DNA of 38,492 nt from Pseudomonadota bacterium (GTDB taxonomy: Bacteria > Pseudomonadota > Gammaproteobacteria > Burkholderiales > Burkholderiaceae_C). Shown one piece after another: positions 1 through 12,961 of this stretch; positions within the stretch are counted from its first letter, which is position 1; each line of letters begins with the position of its first letter. The stretch covers positions 1 to 38,492 of the forward strand of contig JAUNUR010000025.1 in assembly GCA_030538085.1 (NCBI GenBank), read 5' to 3'. Below the pieces are notes generated by a model. It ran no database searches and was not told the origin of the DNA. It saw nothing but the letters and a program-made list of their open reading frames with translations. The translations under genes were made by a program, and so were the position numbers.

Positions 1-609
1 GTAGTTCCAGCGGCAGGCGTTGGTGCAGGTGCCCTGGTTGGGGTCGCGGCGGTTGAAGTAGCCGCTGAGCAGGCAGCGCCCGCTGTAGGCGATGCACAAC
101 GCGCCGTGCACGAACACCTCCAGCTCCATGTCGGGGCATTCCTGGCGGATCTGCTCCACCTCGGCCAGGCTCAGCTCGCGCGAGAGGATGATGCGCGCCA
201 CGCCCATCTTCTGCCAGAACTTCACCGCCGCCCAGTTGGTGGTGTTGGCCTGCACGCTCAGGTGCACGGGGATGTGCGGCCACTTCTCGCGCACCAGCAT
301 GATCAGGCCAGCGTCGGCCATGATCAGTGCGTCGGGCTTGAGGGCCACCACCGGCTCCAGATCGCGCAGGTAGGTGCGCAGCTTGTCGTTGTGGGCGATC
401 AGGTTGCTGGTGACGAAGAATTTCTTGCCGCGCGCGTGCGCCTCGGCAATGCCTTGGGCGATCTGCTCCAGGCGGAATTCGTTGTTGCGCGCGCGCAAGG
501 AGTAGCGCGGCTGGCCGGCGTACACGGCATCGGCGCCGAAGTCGTAGGCGGCGCGCATCTTGTCCAGGCTGCCGGCGGGCAGCAGCAGTTCGGGGGCTTG
601 GGGCGTCAT
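1..609 (-). CDS. trhP: tRNA uridine hydroxylase TrhP (YegQ), U32 peptidase family, partial
   Basis: The frame is open from an ATG at 609 to the window edge, so 203 N-terminal residues are present and the C-terminal part is missing. The protein starts MTPQAPELLLPAGSLDKM and carries GADAVYAGQPRYSLRARNNEF, HLSVQAN, ARIILSRELSL and FVHGALCIAYSGRCLLSGY followed by RDPNQGTCTNACRW. These match the YegQ/TrhP branch of family U32 along its whole visible length. The four cysteines of the last two motifs are the conserved U32 cysteines thought to hold an iron-sulfur cluster. TrhP makes 5-hydroxyuridine at the tRNA wobble position by an O2-independent, prephenate-linked route (family knowledge). A CRP/FNR-type palindrome lies 51 bases upstream of the start. 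Confidence 0.93.
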   Translation of the reverse strand, partial: MTPQAPELLLPAGSLDKMRAAYDFGADAVYAGQPRYSLRARNNEFRLEQIAQGIAEAHARGKKFFVTSNLIAHNDKLRTYLRDLEPVVALKPDALIMADAGLIMLVREKWPHIPVHLSVQANTTNWAAVKFWQKMGVARIILSRELSLAEVEQIRQECPDMELEVFVHGALCIAYSGRCLLSGYFNRRDPNQGTCTNACRWNY

Positions 610-659
610 GTGCGTATTGTCCGCGTTCACGTTTTTTCGTGCTGGCGCGCGCCCGAGTC

Positions 660-673
660 TTGACTCGCGTCAA
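660..673. promoter_or_regulatory. CRP/FNR-type palindrome (TTGAC-N4-GTCAA)
   Basis: TTGACTCGCGTCAA is a perfect palindrome with FNR/FixK-family half-sites (consensus near TTGAT-N4-ATCAA). It lies 51 bases upstream of trhP on the minus strand and 124 bases upstream of the macro-domain gene on the plus strand. Assignment to a particular regulator is inference. Confidence 0.35.
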
Positions 674-704
674 GCGGTGGCGTCCGGGGCTGGGCTATCG
701 TGCA

Positions 705-759
705 AGAGCCTGTCCTCAAAGTCGTCAAGCGCGGCGCGAGGGGTTTGAGGACAGGCTCT
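705..759. repeat. Short inverted-repeat element (deletion form of the GAGGCTG family)
   Basis: Two 16-base arms (705-720 and 744-759, beginning AGAGCCTGTCC) are perfect inverted repeats around a 23-base centre containing CAAGCGCGGCGCGAG. The same centre and right end occur in the larger elements at 24350-24528 and 33301-33464, so this looks like an internally deleted copy. It sits in the leader of the macro-domain gene and would form a strong hairpin in RNA. Confidence 0.75.
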
Positions 760-796
760 CAGAAGCAATGAATCCAAAACCACCAAGGAGCACACC

Positions 797-1303
797 ATGA
801 TCCGTGAAGTCGAAGGCGACATCCTCTTGAGCGACGCCCAGGTCATCGCGCACGGCATTGCCACCAATGATCCGTTCGATTCCGGCCTGGCGCTGGCACT
901 GCGCGAGCGCTTTCCGTCCATGGTCAAGGACTACCGCCAGGCCATACACGCCAAGCAACCCGACACCGGCGACATCTGGGCCTGGGGCGGCGTGAACGAG
1001 GACGGCAGCGTGCGCGGCATCGTCAACCTGCTCACGCAGGGCATGCAAAGCCAGGCCAAGTCGGCGCGCCCGATGAAGGCCAAGCTGGAAGACGTGAACC
1101 GCACGCTGCGCGAGCTGGCCAACCTGGTGCGCAAGGATGGCATCAAGAGCGTGGCGCTGCCGCGCCTGGCCACCGGCGTGGGCGGCCTGGACTGGGCTGA
1201 CGTGAAGCCGCTGATCCAGCAGCACCTGAGCGGCCTGGGTATTCCGGTGCTGGTCTACGAGGTGTACCGCAAGGGCGAGAAAGCCGACGAAAAGCTGGCC
1301 TGA
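797..1303 (+). CDS. Macro-domain protein (ADP-ribose binding or hydrolysing)
   Basis: This 168-residue protein is a single macro domain. GDILL at residues 7-11, the strand and loop AHGIATNDPFDSG at 18-30, and LPRLATGVGGLDW at 121-133 form the ADP-ribose pocket. The GVGGLDW loop is typical of the TARG1/DarG-like branch, which removes ADP-ribose from proteins or DNA. AAGGAG at 785-790 supports the ATG at 797. No DarT-like toxin or other partner is adjacent, so it is not evidently half of a toxin-antitoxin pair. A repeat hairpin lies in its leader, and two terminators follow it. The substrate (ADP-ribosyl protein, DNA or O-acetyl-ADP-ribose) cannot be told from the sequence. Confidence 0.85.
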   Translation: MIREVEGDILLSDAQVIAHGIATNDPFDSGLALALRERFPSMVKDYRQAIHAKQPDTGDIWAWGGVNEDGSVRGIVNLLTQGMQSQAKSARPMKAKLEDVNRTLRELANLVRKDGIKSVALPRLATGVGGLDWADVKPLIQQHLSGLGIPVLVYEVYRKGEKADEKLA

Positions 1304-1309
1304 ACCACC

Positions 1310-1330
1310 AGCCGCATTGAAGCGGCTTTT
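1310..1330 (+). terminator. Rho-independent terminator of the macro-domain gene
   Basis: AGCCGC (1310-1315) and GCGGCT (1322-1327) form a stem with a six-base loop, followed by TTT. It starts seven bases after the stop codon. Confidence 0.7.
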
Positions 1331-1335
1331 GTCTC

Positions 1336-1371
1336 AAAGCCCCGTTGCAGGCATTCGCCTGCCGGGGCTTT
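1336..1371. terminator. Long bidirectional hairpin terminator
   Basis: AAAGCCCCG and CGGGGCTTT form the outer stem. GCAGGC and GCCTGC extend it above a TT bulge, closing on the loop ATTC. The A-run on one side and T-run on the other suit termination in either direction. It insulates the macro-domain gene from acnA. Confidence 0.7.
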
Positions 1372-1545
1372 GCCGTATTGGGCGTACAGTGATCCACTGA
1401 CAAGCAGCATCTGGATGCTATTTGTTTTATAGCTACCAACGCTTGTTTCGTGAAATCATGTCCCTGATGGTGACAGGTGCCTTGCGTGCCTGACAAAATG
1501 GACGTGAACCCCGCTTCGCACAACCGCCGCCCGAAGGAGAACGCC

Positions 1546-4458
<2,913 letters not shown>

Positions 4459-4486
4459 GACTGACACGAAACGAGATGGAGTCCCC

Positions 4487-4939
4487 GTGAAACCACGCAT
4501 CAACCTGGGCAAGGCCGCCCCTGATCACTACAAGGCGGTGCTGGCGCTGGAGCAACTGGCCTCCGATGGCGCGGCCAAGGCCGGCATCGAGAAGGGTTTT
4601 GCGCACTTGCTGCGCCTGCGCGCTTCGCAAGTCAACCAATGCGCGTTCTGCGTGCGCATGCACACGCGCGATGCGCTGGCCAGCGGCGAGTCGAGCGACC
4701 GCATCGCCGTGCTGGCAGCTTGGCGCGAATCCGGCTACTTCAGCCCGAAAGAGCGCGCCGCGCTGGCCCTGATGGAATCGATCACCCTGGTCGCGGACGG
4801 CCAGGTGCCGGACGCCGTCCACGAAGAAGCTGCGGCCAGCCTGTCCGATGCCGAGATCGTGGCGGTGGAGTGGCTGGCGATCGTCATCAACGCCTGGAAC
4901 CGCATCGCCATCGCCAGCCGCTATCCGGTCGATCCGTAG
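4487..4939 (+). CDS. AhpD-like carboxymuconolactone decarboxylase family protein
   Basis: This is a small 150-residue all-helical protein. QCAFCVRMH at residues 51-59 gives the Cys52-x2-Cys55-x3-His59 redox motif of the alkylhydroperoxidase AhpD core. Members of this family reduce peroxides or act as general thiol oxidoreductases; the physiological electron donor here is unknown. I chose the GTG at 4487, 28 bases after acnA, because homology begins right after it and GAGATGGAG lies just upstream. The nearest ATG upstream lies inside acnA. Placement after aconitase, whose cluster is oxidant-sensitive, suggests a protective role, but that is inference. Confidence 0.82.
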   Translation: MKPRINLGKAAPDHYKAVLALEQLASDGAAKAGIEKGFAHLLRLRASQVNQCAFCVRMHTRDALASGESSDRIAVLAAWRESGYFSPKERAALALMESITLVADGQVPDAVHEEAAASLSDAEIVAVEWLAIVINAWNRIAIASRYPVDP

Positions 4940-5020
4940 GTCACGGGCCTGAGCTGCCGCGTCTTCGCGGGGCTGCGCCTGCCATGCCTCGAAACTGCGA
5001 GGGCCTGGCGCTGTACCCCA

Positions 5021-5106
5021 GCCCGTGCAGGGCGGAACCCCGAACGGGTTCCGTCGCATGAGAGGTAAAGCCCGCGTAGGGCGGAACCCCGCAGGGATTC
5101 CGCCGC
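5021..5106. repeat. Tandem pair of REP-like palindromes
   Basis: Two near-identical 37-base units (5021-5057 and 5070-5106) start GCCCGYG and contain GGGCGGAACCCC, then a GGGTTCCGYCGC-like reverse arm. Each folds as a GCGGAACCC hairpin. They lie 80 bases after the AhpD-like gene. Confidence 0.65.
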
Positions 5107-5149
5107 TTGAGGGCTGATGGTGGCTATGACCTTGGAATCGCTGCACGGT

Positions 5150-5257
5150 TCTGACCTGAGCTTTTTGCCGCGCTCCCCAAGCTGCGTGACTTCATGTCTT
5201 CCGCTGTCGTGGAAGTGAGGTCAGATCATGGTTCATGGCGATGCTCTTATCGCCATG
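5150..5257. other. Structured intergenic DNA, no gene seen
   Basis: The 379-base gap 4940-5318 has no convincing gene. After the REP pair, TCTGACCT at 5150-5157 and AGGTCAGA at 5218-5225 are inverted repeats. A 9-bp stem hairpin (CATGGCGAT and ATCGCCATG) lies at 5234-5257. The rest shows nothing recognisable. Confidence 0.5.
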
Positions 5258-5318
5258 TCTCTAGCGGATTCAGCTTCGCGTAATTACGGCGGCGGAAGGC
5301 CGCTCAACGACATCCCGC

Positions 5319-5576
5319 CTACATCAGCGATTCGATGCGCACTTCGCCATCACCCGGGTTGGCGGCCAGGGCGCGGGCGCTGTGTTCGGTGATCAGGGCG
5401 CGCTGGCGCTCGAAGGCTTCCAGCAGGGCCGCGGGCGAGTCGTAGTGCTGGTATTCGATGTCCTCCAGAGCCTCCGCGCTCAAGAACAGGCTGCGGGTCT
5501 GACCATCGTGAAGGGCGGTGAAATGCAGGCCGGTCAGGTCGGGGGCGGTGATGTTGGTCAGCTCGGTCGAGGACAT
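5319..5576 (-). CDS. Small conserved-looking protein, possibly DUF1488
   Basis: This 85-residue soluble protein is acidic at its ends. The pattern FTALHDGQTRSLFLSAEALE followed by SPAALLEAFERQRALITEHSA and a C-terminal EVRIESLM resembles the layout of DUF1488 proteins: a short beta hairpin, then a helix with an LLxAFxxxR pattern, then a final strand. I make that match from memory of the pattern, so it is tentative. The function of that family is unknown. The Shine-Dalgarno sequence is weak. It is the same strand as the small basic gene 190 bases upstream. Confidence 0.6.
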   Translation of the reverse strand: MSSTELTNITAPDLTGLHFTALHDGQTRSLFLSAEALEDIEYQHYDSPAALLEAFERQRALITEHSARALAANPGDGEVRIESLM

Positions 5577-5713
5577 GGGGTGTGGTGCGGGGTGAAGGCC
5601 AGAACAACCCCAACCGTAACCACGGGGCGTGACTGGGTCAACCTCGGGGTGTCACGCAGATGCTCAAGTGCGCGCATATCTCACGTCCTGGGGCGTGTGC
5701 GCCTTCCATCCAG

Positions 5714-5751
5714 CCCCCGGCGCGAGGTCTTTTTGAGCTTCACGCCGGGGG
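5714..5751 (-). terminator. Possible terminator hairpin after the small basic gene
   Basis: CCCCCGGCG (5714-5722) pairs with CGCCGGGGG (5743-5751) around a 20-base loop. It sits 14 bases beyond the stop of the minus-strand gene at 5766-6014. No clear U-run follows, so it may be only a stabilising hairpin. Confidence 0.4.
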
Positions 5752-5765
5752 AGGAGGGAAGGGCG

Positions 5766-6014
5766 TCAGTCGCCGAAGCCGCCGCGAACCGCTTTTTGCA
5801 GCGCCACGCGCTCGGCGCGGCGTTGTGCGCCCTGGCTGCGGATGTGCTTGCCGGCGGCGCTGGATGCCCGGCGTGTGGCCAGTGCCAGCGCGACGGGGTT
5901 GCGGGGGGCGCCGCTGGCTTGCAGCACCACGGCGGGGCGCATGCGGCCCAGTTTCTTCAGGTTGCCCTGCGCGCGTCCCAACTGGAATTCGCGCGAGATG
6001 GTTTTGGCACTCAT
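5766..6014 (-). CDS. Small basic protein of unknown function
   Basis: This 82-residue protein starts MSAKTISREFQLGRAQGNLKKLG and is rich in Arg, Ala and Lys, with no membrane segment or cysteine. TTGGAG lies seven bases before the ATG at 6014, a good ribosome binding site. The frame stays open upstream to 6308, but that part reads as low-complexity non-coding DNA and crosses a hairpin, so I did not include it. The strong positive charge would suit nucleic-acid binding. I do not recognise the family. Confidence 0.55.
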   Translation of the reverse strand: MSAKTISREFQLGRAQGNLKKLGRMRPAVVLQASGAPRNPVALALATRRASSAAGKHIRSQGAQRRAERVALQKAVRGGFGD

Positions 6015-6030
6015 GTGCACTCCAAAAAGC

Positions 6031-6069
6031 AAAAAGCCCCGGCCAGAAAGGATGTGCCGAGGGCTTTTT
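6031..6069 (-). terminator. Leader hairpin with U-run, terminator or attenuator
   Basis: AAAAAGCCC (6031-6039) and GGGCTTTTT (6061-6069) form a stem extended by CGGC and GCCG. On the minus strand it ends in a U-run about 17 bases upstream of the ATG of the small basic gene. It is in the 5' leader, not behind a gene. The rest of 6070-6324 holds no gene I can support. Confidence 0.55.
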
Positions 6070-6324
6070 CTGCGGCCCAGCGGCTGAAATGTCCAGAAAC
6101 AGGCACTCCAGCCGGGGCGGATGGAATGCGTCAGGTGTGCGTGAAATGCGTCAAGGTCATCTTTCAAAACCTCCTGCAGTGTGCGGGGCGCGCGGCCCCT
6201 GGCTGGGAGAAGAGGGCGGATTGTGCAGGCCGGGGCGCGTTTTGCCAAGTATCTGTGGTGTGGGCACGACGAGCGGTGGCGGTTGGATGGGATGCGCGGT
6301 GTGTGCATGGATCAGAAAGACCGC

Positions 6325-6548
6325 TTGAACCTATTGAGGGTTTCGTAATTCAGGACAAGCATACGTAATGCCTTCACCTCATCCCGTCATTGCGGCGAAG
6401 GCCGCAATCCACACGGTGTCCGCGGGTGAACGCCGCGTCAAGGTGACGCCTCATGGATTGCGGCCTTCGCCGCAATGACGAGGGGATGTGAGGGGATCTT
6501 TCTGATGGCCCGCGCTGTCGTGATTCTTGAAAATATCAATAGGTTGAA
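6325..6548. mobile_element. MITE-like element, complete copy with target-site duplication
   Basis: The ends are imperfect inverted repeats of about 34 bases: TTGAACCTATTGAGGG on the left, and TTCAACCTATTGATAT when the right end is read inward. AAGACCGC occurs directly outside both ends (6317-6324 and 6549-6556), or nine bases if one more A is counted; this is a target-site duplication. Inside, 26-base perfect arms (6386-6411 and 6454-6479, core TTGCGGCGAAGGCCGCAA) make a long hairpin. There is no coding capacity. It inserted nine bases beyond the bclA stop. Related copies are at 14413-14630, 18360-18499, 33193-33217 and 38423 to the window end. Confidence 0.85.
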
Positions 6549-6557
6549 AAGACCGCC

Positions 6558-8147
6558 TCAGTCCACTGATTGCTCGCGCAGCTTGAAGCGCTGGATCTTG
6601 CCGGTGGCGGTCTTGGGCAGCTCGGTCACGAACTCGATGAAGCGCGGGTATTTGTAGGGCGCCAGACGGTCCTTCACGAAGGCCTTGAGTTCGTCCTCTG
6701 TGGCTTCGGCGCCGGCTTTCAGGATCACGAAGGCCTTGGTCTTGGTCAGGCCGTCGCTGTCTTGCTTGCCGACCACGGCGGCCTCCAGCACGGCGGGGTG
6801 CTGTACCAGCGTGGCCTCGACCTCGAAAGGGCTGACGTAGATGCCGCTCACCTTCAGCATGTCGTCGCTGCGGCCGCCGTAGGTGTAGCTGCCGTCTTCG
6901 TTGCGCACGTACTTGTCGCCGCTCTTGGTCCAGCCGCCCTGGAAGGTTTCGCGCGTCTTGCTGCGGTTGCCCCAGTACATCATGGCGGCGCTGGGGCCAG
7001 CGATGTACAGGTCGCCCGGCTCGCCGTCGGGCACGGGGCCGCCGTCGTCGCCGCGCAGTTCGATGGTGTAGCCCGGCACCGGCCAGCCGGTGGTGCCGTA
7101 GCGCACCTTGTCGGGCCGGTTGGAGAGGAAGATGTGCAGCATCTCGGTGGAGCCGATGCCGTCCACGATGTCGATGCCGAAGTGCGCCTTGAAGCGCTCG
7201 CCGATTTCGGCTGGCAGCGCCTCGCCCGCCGACGAGGCCAGCCGCATCGCCACCTCGTCGCGCCGGGGCAGTTGCGGGTGCGCCAGCATGCCGGCAAAGC
7301 CGGTGGGGGCGCCGAAGAACACGGTGGGCTTGAGGCCGCCTTGCGCCTCGGTCGCGCCGGTCCAGCGCTTGAAGGTGGCCTCGGGCGTGGGGCGCTCGCC
7401 CATCAGCAGCGTGGTGGCGCCCACGGTCATCGGAAAAGTGAGGCCGTTGCCCAGCCCGTAGGCGAAGAACAGCTTGGCGGCGGAAAAACACACGTCGCTT
7501 TCACGCAGTTGCAGCACGCCCTTGCCGTACAGCTCGCTGGTCCAGTACGGGTTGGCGTGTGAATGCACCGTGCCCTTGGGGCGGCCGGTGGAGCCGCTGG
7601 AATACAGCCAGAAGCCGGGGTCGTCGGGGCCGGTGGGCGCTGGCTTGTCGAGTGGGGCGTGCGCGGCCAGGAAGGCCTCGAACTCCACCTCGGACGGGTG
7701 CAGCGGCGCCTGTGGGTGCGAGACGATGACTTTCTGCACCTCGTGGTCGCTCTTGACCATGGCGGTGGTCAGCGTGGGCAGCAGCGCGCCCGATACCAGC
7801 ACCGCCTGGGCGCGCGAGTGCTCCAGCATGTAGGCGTAGTCGTCGGGCGTGAGCAGCGTGTTCACGGCCACCGGTACCAGGCCGGCGTACATCGCGCCCA
7901 GAAAGGACACGGGCCAGTCGTTGCCGTCGTGCATCAGCACCAGCACGCGCTCTTCGCGGCGCAGGTACAGGCTGCGCAGCGCGGCGGCCATGCGGCGCAC
8001 GCGCTCGTCCAGCGCGCCGTAGCTGAGTGTGCCCGCATCGTCGATGAAGGCGGTTTTTTCCGCCCGGCCGGCATTGAGCGCCAGCAGATGGTCGGCATAG
8101 TTGAAGCGCTCGGGTGGCGCGGCAACGGAAGAGGCGGCGGTGGTCAT
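6558..8147 (-). CDS. bclA: Benzoate-CoA ligase
   Basis: This 529-residue protein belongs to the acyl/aryl adenylate-forming (ANL) superfamily. It activates benzoate with ATP and CoA to benzoyl-CoA, the entry step of the box pathway. YSSGSTGRPKG at residues 182-192 is the phosphate-binding loop, and TATGKIQR near the C-terminus holds the catalytic lysine. VFFGAPTGFAGM and SAAKLFFAYGLGNGL are typical of the benzoate and hydroxybenzoate CoA-ligase branch. I chose the ATG at 8147; the frame runs upstream to 8261, but that extension lies in the promoter region and has no family similarity. It is divergent from boxR, with TGCA operator pairs between them. A MITE lies just behind its stop. Confidence 0.93.
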   Translation of the reverse strand: MTTAASSVAAPPERFNYADHLLALNAGRAEKTAFIDDAGTLSYGALDERVRRMAAALRSLYLRREERVLVLMHDGNDWPVSFLGAMYAGLVPVAVNTLLTPDDYAYMLEHSRAQAVLVSGALLPTLTTAMVKSDHEVQKVIVSHPQAPLHPSEVEFEAFLAAHAPLDKPAPTGPDDPGFWLYSSGSTGRPKGTVHSHANPYWTSELYGKGVLQLRESDVCFSAAKLFFAYGLGNGLTFPMTVGATTLLMGERPTPEATFKRWTGATEAQGGLKPTVFFGAPTGFAGMLAHPQLPRRDEVAMRLASSAGEALPAEIGERFKAHFGIDIVDGIGSTEMLHIFLSNRPDKVRYGTTGWPVPGYTIELRGDDGGPVPDGEPGDLYIAGPSAAMMYWGNRSKTRETFQGGWTKSGDKYVRNEDGSYTYGGRSDDMLKVSGIYVSPFEVEATLVQHPAVLEAAVVGKQDSDGLTKTKAFVILKAGAEATEDELKAFVKDRLAPYKYPRFIEFVTELPKTATGKIQRFKLREQSVD

Positions 8148-8246
8148 GGCGGTGTGTCTCCGGGTGGCGGGAATCTGGCGCTGGTGGATGGTGGCAGCCA
8201 TTGGCCGGGCCGCCCGCATTGCTTTTTTGATGGTGCCGTGCTGAAA

Positions 8247-8286
8247 TGCACTATTGTGCACATCATCTTACATGCAATAAAGTGCA
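8247..8286. promoter_or_regulatory. BoxR-type operators between bclA and boxR
   Basis: There are two TGCA-N6-TGCA pairs: TGCACTATTGTGCA at 8247-8260 and TGCAATAAAGTGCA at 8273-8286, separated by 12 bases. BzdR and BoxR regulators are known to bind TGCA-containing repeats at box/bzd promoters. A plausible sigma-70 promoter for boxR (TTGTGC at 8255, 17 bases, TAAAGT) overlaps both pairs, so the regulator would control itself and bclA. The binding itself is inferred. Confidence 0.75.
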
Positions 8287-8339
8287 CGTCAAGAGGAGAG
8301 GTGGTCTGCTCGGCCTCTTGAATACAAGGTAAAAACCCT

Positions 8340-9269
8340 ATGAATATGCTGGTTGAAGAAGTGGCGCAGGCCACGTCTGCCCCGGCGGGTGACGCGGCAT
8401 CGCGCCACCCGTTTCTGGTGGCCCTGGGTGAGCGGGTGCGTGATCTGCGCTCGCGCCGTGGTCTGACGCGCAAGGCGGTGGCGCACGCCGCCAATGTGTC
8501 CGAGCGCCATCTGGCCAATCTTGAATACGGCACCGGCAATGCCTCGATCCTGGTGCTGCTGCAGGTGGCCCATGCGCTGCACGCCGAGCTGAGCGAGTTG
8601 CTGGGCGACGTGACCACCTCGTCGCCCGAATGGCTGATGATCCGCGAGCTGCTGGAGCGCCGCAACGAGGCCGATTTGCGCCGCGCGCGGCAGGCGCTGA
8701 GCGAACTGTTCCACGCGCCCGGCGATGCCGACCGCGCGCGCACCACGCGCATCGCGCTCATCGGCCTGCGCGGCGCGGGTAAATCGGCGCTGGGCCAGCG
8801 TCTGGCGGACGACCTGGGCTACGCCTTCATCGAGCTGAGCCGCGAGATCGAGCAGTTCGCCGGCTGCAGCATTCACGAGATCCACAACCTGTACGGCACC
8901 AATGCCTACCGCCGCTACGAGCGCCGCGCGCTGGAAGAAGCCATCCAGATCTACCCCGAGGTGGTCATCGCCACGCCCGGCGGCCTGGTGGCGGACGCGG
9001 CCAACTTCAACCTGCTTTTGCAGCACTGCTACACCATCTGGCTGCAGGCCGACCCGGCCGACCACATGTCGCGCGTGGCGGCCCAGGGCGACATGCGCCC
9101 CATGGCCGCCAGCCCCGAGGCCATGGACGACCTGAAGCGCATCCTGGCCGGCCGCGCGGCCTTCTACGCGAAGGCTGATCTGCGTTTCGACACCAGCGCC
9201 TACACGGAAGTGCAGGCCCATCGTGAACTGAGGCGGCAGGTGCGGCAGGTGATTGGCCTGCCAGTCTGA
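8340..9269 (+). CDS. boxR: Benzoyl-CoA-responsive transcriptional regulator BoxR/BzdR
   Basis: This 309-residue protein fuses an XRE-type helix-turn-helix (about residues 25-85, with GLTRKAVAHAANVSERHLANLE) to a shikimate-kinase-like domain. The Walker A motif is GLRGAGKSALG at 142-152. That architecture is specific to the BzdR/BoxR family, where the kinase-like domain binds benzoyl-CoA as inducer and the HTH represses the box or bzd genes. The Shine-Dalgarno sequence AAGG precedes the ATG at 8340; a second ATG two codons in is also possible. It lies between divergent bclA and downstream boxC, with TGCA operator pairs on both sides. Confidence 0.93.
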   Translation: MNMLVEEVAQATSAPAGDAASRHPFLVALGERVRDLRSRRGLTRKAVAHAANVSERHLANLEYGTGNASILVLLQVAHALHAELSELLGDVTTSSPEWLMIRELLERRNEADLRRARQALSELFHAPGDADRARTTRIALIGLRGAGKSALGQRLADDLGYAFIELSREIEQFAGCSIHEIHNLYGTNAYRRYERRALEEAIQIYPEVVIATPGGLVADAANFNLLLQHCYTIWLQADPADHMSRVAAQGDMRPMAASPEAMDDLKRILAGRAAFYAKADLRFDTSAYTEVQAHRELRRQVRQVIGLPV

Positions 9270-9276
9270 AGGGGTA

Positions 9277-9322
9277 TGCAATAAAATGCATTGACCCAAC
9301 AGGATTCATGCACTATTATTCA
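9277..9322 (+). promoter_or_regulatory. boxC promoter with overlapping BoxR-type operators
   Basis: A good sigma-70 promoter is visible: TTGACC at 9291-9296, a 17-base spacer and TATTAT at 9314-9319. TGCAATAAAATGCA at 9277-9290 abuts the -35 box, and a degenerate second pair TGCA-N6-TTCA at 9309-9322 covers the spacer end and -10 box. This arrangement suits repression by BoxR. It drives boxC and the genes behind it. Confidence 0.75.
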
Positions 9323-9402
9323 TCTCATGCCTGTCGTATCCAGCCCATGGGCGGGTGCGCAGACCGATCCAAGCCATCCCTGACCACCCGAGGATTCATC
9401 GC

Positions 9403-11064
<1,662 letters not shown>

Positions 11065-11069
11065 GCAGA

Positions 11070-11160
11070 GGTTCGGCGTTGAGCGCTCGGCGTTCAGCGT
11101 GAATTCAGTTCATTTCCTGTCCGTGCGCTCAACGCCCAACGCTTGACGCTCAACCTTTTT
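11070..11160. repeat. Inverted-repeat spacer between boxC and boxB
   Basis: GCGTTGAGCG (11076-11085) and CGCTCAACGC (11126-11135) are perfect arms. Further CGTT/CAGCG and AACGC/TTGACGC variants lie around them, and a TTTTT run lies at 11156-11160. In the transcript it would fold as a hairpin with a U-run inside the operon, so it might attenuate boxB or only adjust mRNA stability. Confidence 0.5.
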
Positions 11161-11174
11161 ATTAGGAGACCACC

Positions 11175-12602
<1,428 letters not shown>

Positions 12603-12621
12603 GCGCAGCTATGCTCGCTTC

Positions 12622-12924
12622 ATGAAATCCAGGGGACGACCGCTTCAGTTCGCATGCTTTGCTTGCCGGAAGAGTTTCAAACGCCCACAAGCGTCGGGGA
12701 GTGCGAATCACTTCATGACCTCGGAGCAAGCGGCTCATCAGTGGGCGAGCGCTGAGGCAATCAACGGCAGGCGCTACAAGTGCCCTGACTGCGGAAGTCC
12801 AGTGGATTTCATGGGGCTTGACTTCAAAGCTCCCAAGAGGGCTGACAAGAAAGCTTGGCGAAATGTCCAAGCTTTCATTCTTTCGGGCAACGTCTACTAC
12901 CGGGCGCGGCGGGAAGAGCCGTAG
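12622..12924 (+). CDS. Small zinc-ribbon protein inserted between boxB and boxA
   Basis: This 100-residue protein has two CxxC knuckles, Cys12/Cys15 (CFAC) and Cys54/Cys57 (CPDC), 38 residues apart, as in a treble-clef or zinc-ribbon fold. It is very basic, with many Lys and Arg. It is not a known box component. Base composition is visibly less GC-rich than the genes on either side, and third positions often carry A or T, unlike boxB and boxA; this suggests acquisition from elsewhere. No clear Shine-Dalgarno precedes the ATG at 12622, which lies 19 bases after the boxB stop. It could be a single-domain DNA- or RNA-binding protein. I do not recognise the family. Confidence 0.65.
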   Translation: MKSRGRPLQFACFACRKSFKRPQASGSANHFMTSEQAAHQWASAEAINGRRYKCPDCGSPVDFMGLDFKAPKRADKKAWRNVQAFILSGNVYYRARREEP

Positions 12925-12961
12925 TCCACCATGACCAACCTGACCTGCCTTGGAAACTAGT

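Noticed and set aside
797-1303. Macro-domain gene as antitoxin of a DarT-DarG type pair
   Set aside because: No DarT-like gene is next to it and the protein lacks the DarG C-terminal region.
5281-5318. Possible integron attC-like site (GGCGGAAGGCCGCTCAAC)
   Set aside because: No GTTRRRY/RYYYAAC pairing and no integrase or cassette structure nearby.
5382-6368. Plus-strand 328-codon frame over the two small minus-strand genes
   Set aside because: It crosses hairpins and a MITE end, shows no domain, and the minus-strand genes have better starts and composition.
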